Source: DAOPYE01 sp035352715 (lineage in GTDB: Bacteria; Acidobacteriota; Holophagae; Holophagales; Holophagaceae). Taken from it: 22,205 nucleotides of DNA. Under the pieces are notes generated by a model. It searched no databases. It saw nothing but the letters and a program-made list of their open reading frames with translations, and was not told the DNA's origin. Location of the stretch: the NCBI GenBank assembly GCA_035352715.1, contig DAOPYE010000037.1, positions 1 to 22,205 on the forward strand, written 5' to 3'. Positions 14,200 to 21,810 of the stretch are shown here, piece by piece. The translations under genes and the position numbers were made by a program. Position 1 is the stretch's first letter. Each line of letters begins with the position of its first letter.

Positions 14200-14853
14200 A
14201 TGGATTGCGATTTCACCATCCTTGGGAGAGGGCGCGCGGGACGAGCCCTGGCGCAGGCCTGGAGCGACGATGGCCGGGTGCGTGTCGGACTGCTTGGGCA
14301 CGAAACCTCGCCCGAGGGCTGGGTTCTGCTCGCCGTCCCAGACGATGCCATTCCCGCAACGGCCGCGCGTTTTCCCGGCCGATGCGTTCATCTCAGCGGA
14401 AGCCTGCATGTTCCCGGAGTGCCCTGTGCGCATCCCCTCATGAGCTTCGATGGCGAGGCCGCGAACTGGCGCGAGCATTGGTGCGATACGCCCTTGGCAA
14501 TCACGGGCGACGTGCCTGCTGCGATACGGAGCGCCTTTGAGAATCTGGGCTTCCTGCCCTTTTCGTTGGCTCCGGAGCTCAAACCCCTGTACCACGCCTG
14601 CGCCGTGTTGAGCTCGGGACATGCGGCGACCCTTTGGCTGGGGGCCATGCGATTGCTGGCGGAAAGCGGCGCCGCGCTTCCGGGACGAGGCACGTTGAAT
14701 CTGGCGGAAGCCACCCTCCGCAACATCGCGCGCCAAGGCCCAGGAGGACGCACCGGTCCCTTCGTGCGGGGAGACGAGGCCACCATTCAGCGGGATGCCG
14801 AGGCACTGCCGGAGGCTTGGCGCGAAATCTTCCTGAAGCTGGGCAGGCTCTGA
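14200..14853 (+). CDS. Rossmann-fold protein with DUF2520 C-terminal domain
   Basis: A 217-residue protein. The N-terminus has a dinucleotide-binding GRGRAG loop (ILGRGRAGRALAQAW), followed by a strand ending in LLAVPDDAIPATAARF, as in NADP/F420-dependent oxidoreductase-like folds. The C-terminal half is the helical DUF2520 part (PLYHACAVLSSGHAATLWLGAMRLL..), in which His of YHAC is typical. The family resembles ketopantoate-reductase or pyrroline-carboxylate-reductase folds; no reaction is established to my knowledge. It is somewhat shorter than the usual 250-290 residues, mostly in the first domain. It starts the same-strand run that leads to the M61 peptidase 44 bp later, and is divergent from the helical protein. 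Confidence 0.83.
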   Translation: MDCDFTILGRGRAGRALAQAWSDDGRVRVGLLGHETSPEGWVLLAVPDDAIPATAARFPGRCVHLSGSLHVPGVPCAHPLMSFDGEAANWREHWCDTPLAITGDVPAAIRSAFENLGFLPFSLAPELKPLYHACAVLSSGHAATLWLGAMRLLAESGAALPGRGTLNLAEATLRNIARQGPGGRTGPFVRGDEATIQRDAEALPEAWREIFLKLGRL

Positions 14854-14897
14854 GTCCAGAGGTTATTCTGGTGGATCCCCGCCATGGAAAGGAACCC

Positions 14898-16715
14898 ATG
14901 CCCGCTCCGGCAAATCCGCTGTCTGTCCGCGAATCAGCCTTCCAGGTGTGCGTTCGTCCCATCGATCTGGCGCAACACGAGATCTCCGTTGAACTTCGCA
15001 TTCCGGCCTCGCGCCTTGAAGTGGCGACTGCGGCCTATCTGCCCGTCTGGACGCCGGGCTCCTATCTGGTGCGGGATTACGCGCGCTGCCTGGATCGTGT
15101 CCGGCTGCAGGACGCCGGTGGCCAGGAAATCCAGATAATCAAGACGGGAACGAGCCGCTGGGAGATCCCCCCGTTGCCCAAGGGCGGCACCCTGTCCTAT
15201 CGGCTGTTCTGCAACGAACTGACCGTGCGCACCAATCACGTGGACCGGGAACACGCCCAGGTCGTGGGCGCGGCGTCTTTCCTGGCGCTGGAAGGGCAAG
15301 AGGACGCGCCATACGAGATCCGCTTCGAGGGATGGCCTGCGGATTGGAAGATCGCTTCGGCGCTGCCCGAAACCGATGGCGTCTTTGCGGCGCAGGATTT
15401 CGACACCTTGGTGGATTCGCCGTTCGAGTTGGGGGCTTTCCGCCGCGAAGCCTGGGTGCAGGATGGCGCTGTGTTCGAGCTGGTGGTGGGGGGCGAGCAC
15501 AACGGGGATGAGGCGCGCATCCTTTCGGGCACCAAAGCGATCGTGGAGGCCTGCGGCCGGCTTTTTGGGGGATTCCCCTTCGAGCGGTACGTCTTCCTGC
15601 TGGTCTTCCGTCCGGATGAGCGCGGCGGCCTGGAACATCGCGATTCCACGTCGCTATTGGCGGATTCCCATGCCCTGGGCCGGCCGGAAGGCTATTACGA
15701 TCTCTTCACGCTCATCGCGCATGAGTTCTTTCACGCGTGGAACGTCAAGCGCTTGCGGGCGCCGGAACTGGGGCCTTTCGATTACGGGCGCGAAAACCCC
15801 ACGCGGATGCTCTGGTTCCACGAAGGCTTCACCAGCTTCATCCAGTACGGCCTCGTGCTCCAGGCGGGCGTCGCGTCCTGGTCCTGGGTGGTCCGTCGCC
15901 TCGCGAGCATTTGGACGGAATACACGACGCGCGCGGGACGGCGGGAACAGAGCCTGGAGGAAGCCAGCTTCGACGCCTGGATCCGCCATTACAAACCCAC
16001 GGCGTTCAGCGCCAATAGCACCGTGAGCTACTACGACAAGGGAGCGGCCATCGCCTGGATGATGGACGCGCAGATCCGCTTGGCCAGCGGCGGCGCGCAC
16101 GGGCTGGATCATTTCTTCTGCACCCTTTGGCGGCGTCTGGGTGATGCGAGCGTCTCCGATGGCGATCTGCGCGAGCTGTACCGCGAATTGACGGGCCGCG
16201 ATCCCCAGGCCTTCTGGAACGATTACCTTCAGGGCTGCGCGGAACTGGACTCCCGGGAGATCTGCCAGGCGTACGGCCTGCGTTTCGACAAGCTGGCGCC
16301 CTGGGAGGCGATCTCCCGCGAAGACGCGAGGGATCCTGCCGTCGTCGAGCGGATGCGCGGGTACACCGGCCTGGCCTGGTCGGGACCGCAGCCCGAGATC
16401 CGGCACGTGGAACCGGGCTCGCCGGCCGCGCGCGCGGGGCTTTCCTATGGGCAGGAAATCCTGGCCGTGAATGGATGGCGCACCGCAACGGCGGCGGAGG
16501 CGCAGCAACGGCTGCAGGATATTCCGGTCGGAGGCCGCGCCGAGGTGCTGGCCAGCAATCGGGGCCGCGTGTTCCAGTGCGAGCTGGACATCTGCGAAAG
16601 CCCGCTGCGCAGCACCCGCATCCAGACCCTTCCTGCGCCGAGCGAGGAACAGCGCGCTGCCTTCCAAGCCTGGACCCACCAGCCCTTCCCGCTGCCGCGC
16701 CGAGGCACCCTGTGA
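14898..16715 (+). CDS. M61-family metallopeptidase with C-terminal PDZ domain
   Basis: A 605-residue zinc aminopeptidase of the glycyl-aminopeptidase family. The N-terminal beta domain (about 1-200) includes LPVWTPGSYLVRDYAR. The catalytic domain has GGLEHRDST, the zinc motif HEFFH at 275-279 followed by AWNVKRLR, and the third ligand Glu309 in WFHEGF. A PDZ-like domain lies at about 490-580 (RHVEPGSPAARAGLSYGQEILAVNGW). No signal peptide is seen, suggesting a cytoplasmic place. The ATG at 14898 is preceded by GAAAGGAA; the open frame further upstream overlaps the previous gene. Its stop overlaps the start of the glycosyltransferase gene (GTGA). The family prefers N-terminal Gly or Ala; the actual substrate is unknown. 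Confidence 0.95.
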   Translation: MPAPANPLSVRESAFQVCVRPIDLAQHEISVELRIPASRLEVATAAYLPVWTPGSYLVRDYARCLDRVRLQDAGGQEIQIIKTGTSRWEIPPLPKGGTLSYRLFCNELTVRTNHVDREHAQVVGAASFLALEGQEDAPYEIRFEGWPADWKIASALPETDGVFAAQDFDTLVDSPFELGAFRREAWVQDGAVFELVVGGEHNGDEARILSGTKAIVEACGRLFGGFPFERYVFLLVFRPDERGGLEHRDSTSLLADSHALGRPEGYYDLFTLIAHEFFHAWNVKRLRAPELGPFDYGRENPTRMLWFHEGFTSFIQYGLVLQAGVASWSWVVRRLASIWTEYTTRAGRREQSLEEASFDAWIRHYKPTAFSANSTVSYYDKGAAIAWMMDAQIRLASGGAHGLDHFFCTLWRRLGDASVSDGDLRELYRELTGRDPQAFWNDYLQGCAELDSREICQAYGLRFDKLAPWEAISREDARDPAVVERMRGYTGLAWSGPQPEIRHVEPGSPAARAGLSYGQEILAVNGWRTATAAEAQQRLQDIPVGGRAEVLASNRGRVFQCELDICESPLRSTRIQTLPAPSEEQRAAFQAWTHQPFPLPRRGTL

Positions 16716-17428
16716 CATCTGGCTGTTCTTCATCTTCTCCGATCGCGTGCGCAAGGCTCTGCATCCAGGCCATCATTCCTGCCCACAACGAGGTGGGCAC
16801 CATCGCAGGCGTGATCTCGGGACTGGCCCCATTCGGATTGGGGGGCATCCTCGTCGTGGATGACGGTTCCGATGACGCCACCGCTGCGGTCGCTCGCGAA
16901 GTCGGCGCCGAGGTGCTGCGTCTTGAGCGCGGCCAGGGCGGCGGCAAAGGGCAGGCCCTGAGGGCGGGCATCCACCATGTGGCCCAGCGGAACTTCGACT
17001 ACTACCTGTTTCTGGATGGCGACGGCCAGCATGACCCCGCCGATCTCCAGAACTTCCTGGAAGCGCTGGCCCAGGAGCCTGCTCCGGATTTCCTCATCGG
17101 CAGTCGCAAACAGGATCGCGAACGCATCCCCAAGATCCGGTGGCGCACGAACGCGCTGGGATCCTGGACCTTGGGCCGCATCGCCGGGGTCGTCTGGGAG
17201 GACAGCCAGAGCGGCTTCCGCATGGTGAAGAAGAAGCTGGTGGACCGCATGACGCTGGGCGGAAGGGGCTTCAGTATCGAGATGGAAATGGCCATGAAGG
17301 CCGCCCATCACCGCATTCGCTGGGTTCATGTGCCCATCCGCGCCATCTACCACGCCGAAGGCGGCTTCAGCCATTTCCGCGGGGTGCTGGATACCTGGCT
17401 CATCGCCTGGTACTCGCTGTGGTGTTGA
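16712..17428 (+). CDS. Family 2 glycosyltransferase (polyprenyl-phosphate sugar transferase-like)
   Basis: A 238-residue GT-A fold glycosyltransferase. It has the opening IIPAHNEVGTIAGVI, DDGSDD (50-55) and the DxD region LDGDGQHDP (101-109), which bind the nucleotide-sugar and metal. ESQSGF-like EDSQSGFRMVKK and GRGFSIEMEMAMKA match the dolichyl-phosphate mannosyltransferase branch; the C-terminal membrane part of longer relatives is absent. It probably transfers a sugar to a lipid carrier or envelope glycan at the inner face of the membrane. The GTG at 16712 overlaps the M61 stop (GTGA) and has GAGG six bases before it; the frame is open upstream, but that part is the M61 gene in another frame. 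rnhB follows after 20 bp. Confidence 0.9.
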   Translation: MTSGCSSSSPIACARLCIQAIIPAHNEVGTIAGVISGLAPFGLGGILVVDDGSDDATAAVAREVGAEVLRLERGQGGGKGQALRAGIHHVAQRNFDYYLFLDGDGQHDPADLQNFLEALAQEPAPDFLIGSRKQDRERIPKIRWRTNALGSWTLGRIAGVVWEDSQSGFRMVKKKLVDRMTLGGRGFSIEMEMAMKAAHHRIRWVHVPIRAIYHAEGGFSHFRGVLDTWLIAWYSLWC

Positions 17429-17448
17429 TGCGCGGGCATCATGTCTGA

Positions 17449-18279
17449 ATGAGTTCGCGCGGCATCAACCTTCTGGATTGGGATCTGGGCCACGTGCCTC
17501 CGGGCATCGCCTGGGGCGGTATGGATGAAGCGGGGAGGGGCGCCTGGGCGGGCCCCGTGGTGGCGGCCTGCGCGGTGCTGGATCCCGAGGCCGTATCCAA
17601 GTGGAGCCATGTGCTTCGCGGCGCGAGGGACAGCAAGCAGCTCAGTCCTGAGCGCCGCGAAGCGCTGGCCTCTGAATTGAAGATGGTGCTCACGGCCTGG
17701 GCCGTTGCCGAGATCGATAACATGGCCATCGACCGGGAAAACATCCTGGAAGCGACGCTGGACGCCATGCGACAGTCCGTGTCCAATCTCCAGGTGATGC
17801 CCCGGATGCTCTTTGTTGATGGCGATCGTGCGCCCAGGACGGGCCTGCCCGAGCGCCTGATCGTCGAGGGCGACGCGACCAGTTGCGCCGTGGCCGCCGC
17901 AAGCATCCTGGCGAAGACGCACCGGGATCGGATCCTGCGGGACATGGCCGAGGCCTATCCGGAATACGGATTCGAGCGCCACAAGGGCTACGGCACGAAA
18001 GAACACCAGAAGGCGCTGGACGCCTTCGGCGCCTGTCCGATCCATCGCTTGAGCTACGCGCCCGTCGCCGCGCGGACGCGCCCCAGTGCCGAGCGCTACG
18101 CGCTGCTGCAGTCCCGGTTGGAGACCTGCGATAGCGTGGCGGCCTTGCATGCCTGGGTGGCTGCGGAACTCCGGCCGGCCTACGGCGTGTTGAAGGTGGA
18201 ATGGTTGGAAGCGCTGCGCGGGCGCTACGCTGAATGCCTGGCACCCCTGGCCCTGCAGGAGCGGGAGCCCAGCGCGTGA
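17449..18279 (+). CDS. rnhB: Ribonuclease HII with C-terminal extension
   Basis: Cleaves RNA of RNA-DNA hybrids and starts ribonucleotide excision. The family motifs are present: GMDEAGRGAWAGPVV (Asp26, Glu27), RDSKQLS, LFVDGD (Asp124) and GDATSCAVAAASILAKTHRDR (Asp142), then GFERHKGYGTKEH and HRLSYAPV at about 199-206. Ordinary RNase HII ends shortly after this last motif at about 200-220 residues; here about 70 more follow, helical and charged (ERYALLQSRLETCDSVAALH and on). The start at 17449 has no clear ribosome site, but a three-codon ORF (17441-17452) ends in an ATGA overlap with it. The stop overlaps the NUDIX start (GTGA). Confidence 0.94.
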   Translation: MSSRGINLLDWDLGHVPPGIAWGGMDEAGRGAWAGPVVAACAVLDPEAVSKWSHVLRGARDSKQLSPERREALASELKMVLTAWAVAEIDNMAIDRENILEATLDAMRQSVSNLQVMPRMLFVDGDRAPRTGLPERLIVEGDATSCAVAAASILAKTHRDRILRDMAEAYPEYGFERHKGYGTKEHQKALDAFGACPIHRLSYAPVAARTRPSAERYALLQSRLETCDSVAALHAWVAAELRPAYGVLKVEWLEALRGRYAECLAPLALQEREPSA

Positions 18280-18713
18280 AGACCGAAGCGGTGGCCGTGG
18301 CGTTCATCGAACGGGAAGGGCGCGTGTTCCTTCAGCGTCGCGCCGCGGATTCCCGCAGATTCCCCGCGCTGTGGGAACTTCCGGGGGGGAAAGTGGAACC
18401 CGGCGAAACGCCCCGTGAAGCCCTGGAACGCGAACTGCTGGAAGAGCTGGCCTGGAGGCCCGAGCAGGCAGAATGCCTTGTTTCGCTGGAATATGCCTAT
18501 GCCGATGGGCCCGTCGCGCTGCACGCCTTCCGTTGCCCGCTGGCGGCCCCCGCGGTTCTGCGCACGGACCTAGCCTGGGGCTGGTTCCGCTGGCATGAGG
18601 TGCTGGCGCTGCCTCTGCCAGAGGCCACACGCAGCCTTGTCCTGAGGCGGCTTGGTCTGGATCCGGCACCTCCGCAAGCGTCCTTCGATCCCGGTGGGGC
18701 AGGGCTCACATGA
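18276..18713 (+). CDS. NUDIX hydrolase, MutT-like
   Basis: A 145-residue NUDIX protein with the box at about residues 31-54: GGKVEPGETPREALERELLEELAW. All acidic metal-binding positions of REUxEExGU are present; only the penultimate Gly is Ala. The fold begins TEAVAVAFIEREGRVFLQRR as in MutT, which clears oxidised dGTP, and the C-terminal GWFRWHEVLALPLPEA is also MutT-like. The 8-oxo-dGTP role is probable, not shown. The GTG at 18276 overlaps the rnhB stop; an in-frame ATG at 18234 would lengthen it by 14 residues within rnhB. The stop overlaps the next gene (ATGA). Confidence 0.9.
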   Translation: MKTEAVAVAFIEREGRVFLQRRAADSRRFPALWELPGGKVEPGETPREALERELLEELAWRPEQAECLVSLEYAYADGPVALHAFRCPLAAPAVLRTDLAWGWFRWHEVLALPLPEATRSLVLRRLGLDPAPPQASFDPGGAGLT

Positions 18714-19624
18714 CGCGCTTCGCCTTGTCCGATCCCGCTCGCAAGGCGATCCGAGTGACGGCGCGGGCCGGTGCGACCCTGCTGGGGCTATGGCTTTTCA
18801 TCCATCTCCTGCCCCGCTGGCTGCCGGAGGATCCGGCCCGCATCGCGGCTGGCGAATGGGCCACGCCCTCTGAGGTCGCGATGACCGCTCGCATCCTGGG
18901 GCTGGATCTCCCCTGGCATCGCGCGCTGCTGCGATCGGCCAGAGAGCTGGCTCACGGCGATCTGGGCCAGAGCCTGCGCTATCACCGCAGCGTCGCGTCG
19001 CTGCTGCGGGCCGGATTCCCCGCGAGCCTTCGCCTGACGCTGCTGGCGTTGGGCCTCTCGGTGCCCTTGGCCTTCCTGATGGCCCGATGGCGCGCCCCAC
19101 TGTCCCGCCTGCTGCAGTCCATGGCCATCGCCTCGCCGGTCTATGTGCTGGGGCCGCTGCTGCTTTGGGGCGTCGCGCGGCATGTGGCCTGGATCCCCGT
19201 TTCCGGCACCCAGGGATGGGCCGCATGGATCCTGCCTTCGCTTTCGTTGGCGGTGCCCTTGGCGGGACATCAGGCGCGGATCCTGGCGGCGGCCCTCGAT
19301 GAGCTGCGCGGATCGCCGGGCCTGCGCTGGTGGGAAGGCTGTGGCATCCCCCGTGGGCTGCGTTTCCGGCGCTGGCTGCTGCCCGGGGTATCCGGACCCT
19401 GGCTTACGGTGCTGGGGCTGCAGATCGGAAGCCTGCTGGGGGGAGCCGTCCTGGTGGAGACCATCTTCTCGATTCCAGGACTGGGGCTGACGCTGGTGGG
19501 GGCGCTATCCAGCCGGGATCTGCCCGTGGTCCAGGGGGCGGTGATGCTGGGCGCTGCGCTCTATGTCCTGGTTCAGCTGCTGGTCGAGGCCGTCCAGTCG
19601 CTTCTGGATCCGAGGTTGCGATGA
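18710..19624 (+). CDS. ABC transporter permease, DppB/OppB type
   Basis: A 304-residue inner-membrane protein with several hydrophobic spans, the first at about 20-38. The C-terminal half follows the DppB/OppB pattern (LPSLSLAVPLAGHQARILAAAL, then LTVLGLQIGSLLGGAVLVETIFSIPGLG). The EAA loop is weak: where relatives read about RTARAKGLS, this one reads LRWWEGCGIPR. The family normally moves peptides, nickel or sugars, together with a DppC partner, two ATPases and a binding protein. The DppC-type partner follows with an ATGA overlap, but no ATPase or binding-protein gene is in the window. The start overlaps the NUDIX stop by four bases. Confidence 0.9.
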   Translation: MTRFALSDPARKAIRVTARAGATLLGLWLFIHLLPRWLPEDPARIAAGEWATPSEVAMTARILGLDLPWHRALLRSARELAHGDLGQSLRYHRSVASLLRAGFPASLRLTLLALGLSVPLAFLMARWRAPLSRLLQSMAIASPVYVLGPLLLWGVARHVAWIPVSGTQGWAAWILPSLSLAVPLAGHQARILAAALDELRGSPGLRWWEGCGIPRGLRFRRWLLPGVSGPWLTVLGLQIGSLLGGAVLVETIFSIPGLGLTLVGALSSRDLPVVQGAVMLGAALYVLVQLLVEAVQSLLDPRLR

Positions 19625-20403
19625 TGCGGCTTCGGATTCGACGGCATCTTTGGCCCTGGGCGCTGTTCGCGCTTCTGCTGGCCGGTTGGGGTCTGGGAAG
19701 CGATGGCGTGGTCGATCTGGGCGCACGCCTTCAACCGCCCGGCCTGTCCCATGCATTTGGCACGGATGAGCTGGGGCGCGATCTGTTGCGCCGTTTTCTG
19801 CTAGGAGGCGCGCGCTCCTTCACCCTGGCCTGTGTCATCACAGCCTTGAATCTGACCGTGGGCTTGGCTTTGGCTCTGGTGTGCCAGCCCTTCAAGGGGT
19901 TGCGCCAGGGGCTTCTGGCGGTGGCGGATCTGCTGGCTTCCGTGCCTCCCACCCTCTTGGCGCTGCTCCTGCTCACGCTGCTGCGCCCTGGCGTTGGCAG
20001 TCTTGGCTTGGCGCTCGCGGTGGGCGGCTGGATTCCCTTCGCGCGACTTGCGCTGAACCGTCTGGATGCGCTGGCTCACGATCCCAGCCTCATGCTGCTG
20101 CGGGTCGCCGGGGCTTCGGGTTGGCACCGGGCCTTTCGCCATCTGTTGCCGCGCCTCTGGCCGCTGCTGGGAACGCAGGCCTCCGTGGGGTTGGGCTCTG
20201 TGGTGTTGGTGGAAGGGGGCCTCGGGTTTCTCGGGCTCGGTTTGCCGCCCGGGCTGGCGAGCTGGGGCGGGATGCTGGCGTCCGGGCGTGCCTTTTTGTT
20301 GGCCAGTCCATGGGGGCTCTTTTGGCCTGCCATCGGGCTTCTGGGGCTTCTGCTGGCGTCGGATGAACTGCGTCGACGCGTGGCTCCCGAATCGGGATGC
20401 TAG
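19621..20403 (+). CDS. ABC transporter permease, DppC/OppC type
   Basis: A 260-residue partner of the upstream permease. It has the DppC-type opening HAFGTDELGRDLLRRFLLGGARSFTL, a first membrane span near residues 11-27, and a loop resembling the EAA region (LLRVAGASGWHRAFRHLLPRL). The C-terminal segment VVLVEGGLGFLGLGLPPGLASWGGML is the usual DppC ending. It is short for DppC (about 270-300). The ATG at 19621 overlaps the DppB-type stop (ATGA). A TAG stop at 20401-20403 overlaps the -10-like box of tolB. Substrate unknown. Confidence 0.9.
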   Translation: MMRLRIRRHLWPWALFALLLAGWGLGSDGVVDLGARLQPPGLSHAFGTDELGRDLLRRFLLGGARSFTLACVITALNLTVGLALALVCQPFKGLRQGLLAVADLLASVPPTLLALLLLTLLRPGVGSLGLALAVGGWIPFARLALNRLDALAHDPSLMLLRVAGASGWHRAFRHLLPRLWPLLGTQASVGLGSVVLVEGGLGFLGLGLPPGLASWGGMLASGRAFLLASPWGLFWPAIGLLGLLLASDELRRRVAPESGC

Positions 20404-20406
20404 AAT
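20385..20406 (+). promoter_or_regulatory. Candidate -10 element and dyad upstream of tolB
   Basis: TAGAAT at 20401-20406 resembles a -10 box 34 bp before the tolB ATG; no good -35 box is seen. TCCCG-AAT-CGGGA (20385-20397) is a small perfect dyad just before it. The stretch TAGAATCAATCA is identical to that upstream of the sixA gene (9354-9365). Confidence 0.35.
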
Positions 20407-20440
20407 CAATCATCCATTTCCACTTCGACATGGGGTGCCT

Positions 20441-21751
20441 ATGACGCAGTACGCAAAGCGATGGTTGGCGGCAATGTTGTTGGGAGCCTGTGCGGTCCTG
20501 GGCTCGCTCACGCCTCTCTCGGCCCAGAACCAGGAGGTCGTCTTGACGGCTTCTTCCGGTTCCAAGCTCGCGGTCGCTCTGCCAGCACCCCAGAATGCCG
20601 GGCTGGATCCCGCGGTCTTGAGCCGTGATTTCCAGGAGGTGCTGCCCAGGGATCTGGACGAGTCGGGGCTTTTCTCGCTGGTTTCATCTGGGCTGCCCAA
20701 TTCCATCGAGCCTTCCAGCTACAAGAACTGGGTGACCGCAGGCGTGGATTGGCTGCTGGTGACCAAGGTGAGCCGCACGGGCGGCGACGATCTGGAAGTG
20801 ATCCTGCAGGTCGTCGACACCAAGCCTGGGAAATCCGTCTTCAGCAAGAAATACACGGGCAAGCAGGCCGCCCTCCGGCGAATCGCCCACACCATTTGCG
20901 ATGATCTGGTGGCGCACCTCACGGGAGACCGGGGCGTTGCGATGTCCAGGATCATCTTCGTTCGGCAGACCTCGCCTGGGGTGAAGGAGATCTTCCAGGT
21001 GGATCGGGATGGTGCCGGTCTGGTGCCGCTCACGAGCCACAAGAGCCTGACGCTCTCTCCGACCATGGCTTCGGATGGCCGTCTGGCCTACATGACCTAC
21101 AAGGGAGGGGCGCCGGAGATCTGGGGCCAGCTCGTGCCTGGGGGTCCTCACGTCCGCTTGTATCCCAAGGGAGGCAAGGTCGAAGGGCACTGTTTCGCGC
21201 CCGCCTGGTCGCCGGACGGGAAGCGCATCGCCTTCTCTCAGGGGGATCGGCGCGGGAACAGCGACATCGTGGTGCTTGATGTCGCCTCGGGCCGCACGCG
21301 CCGATTGACGGACAGCACCTGCATCAACACCGAGCCCTGCTGGAATCCCGCCGGGACGCAGATCGCGTTCACGTCCGACAGGGACGGATCCCCCCAGGTC
21401 TACCTGATGGAAGAGGACGGCTCCAATGTGCGCAGGCTGACGCACGAGGGCGGATACAACGCCAGCGCGGCCTGGAGCCCCAACGGGTCGATGATCGCCT
21501 ATGTCTCTCGCTTCGAGGGCAAGTTCGATCTCTTTGTCTACAAGTTGGGCGAAGGCAAGTCTTACCAGGTGACGACGGGGGTCGCCAGTTCTGAATCGCC
21601 GGCCTGGTCGCCCGATGAGCGCAGGCTGGTGTTCTCCAGTGGCAGCCGGGGCGGCATGCAACTCTTCACGACGGATCTTTCGGGAAACACACTGCGCAGA
21701 CTCACTGAATTTGCGGGCTGTCAGAGCCCCCGCTGGGCCCGGATGAAATAA
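20441..21751 (+). CDS. tolB: Tol-Pal system beta-propeller protein TolB
   Basis: A 436-residue periplasmic protein that binds Pal and links the Tol complex to the outer membrane. A signal peptide is clear (basic start, hydrophobic LAAMLLGACAVLGSL, probable cleavage after LSA before QN). The N-terminal alpha/beta domain spans about residues 30-160. The beta-propeller follows with WSPDG-type repeats: PAWSPDGKRIAFSQ, PCWNPAGTQIAFTSDRDGS, AAWSPNGSMIAYVS and PAWSPDERRLVFSS. Length is normal. GGGGTG five bases before the ATG at 20441 is a likely ribosome site. pal follows after 59 bp, as in most Gram-negatives, but tolQ, tolR and tolA are not upstream; two Dpp-type permease genes are. Confidence 0.96.
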   Translation: MTQYAKRWLAAMLLGACAVLGSLTPLSAQNQEVVLTASSGSKLAVALPAPQNAGLDPAVLSRDFQEVLPRDLDESGLFSLVSSGLPNSIEPSSYKNWVTAGVDWLLVTKVSRTGGDDLEVILQVVDTKPGKSVFSKKYTGKQAALRRIAHTICDDLVAHLTGDRGVAMSRIIFVRQTSPGVKEIFQVDRDGAGLVPLTSHKSLTLSPTMASDGRLAYMTYKGGAPEIWGQLVPGGPHVRLYPKGGKVEGHCFAPAWSPDGKRIAFSQGDRRGNSDIVVLDVASGRTRRLTDSTCINTEPCWNPAGTQIAFTSDRDGSPQVYLMEEDGSNVRRLTHEGGYNASAAWSPNGSMIAYVSRFEGKFDLFVYKLGEGKSYQVTTGVASSESPAWSPDERRLVFSSGSRGGMQLFTTDLSGNTLRRLTEFAGCQSPRWARMK

Positions 21752-21765
21752 AGTACTTGGAATCG

Positions 21766-21780
21766 CGCCGCGATGCGGCG
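21766..21780 (+). other. Small hairpin in the tolB-pal gap
   Basis: CGCCGC-GAT-GCGGCG forms a six-bp GC stem with a three-base loop, 14 bp after the tolB stop. No T run follows, so it is unlikely to be a full terminator; it may protect or process the tolB-pal mRNA. Confidence 0.35.
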
Positions 21781-21810
21781 TTACACTCATTCACATCGGA
21801 GGAAATCGCT

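Noticed and set aside
14140..14736. Upstream continuation of the minus-strand helical protein to 431 residues
   Set aside because: It lies opposite the well-supported DUF2520 gene and has a low-quality composition, as expected of a shadow frame.
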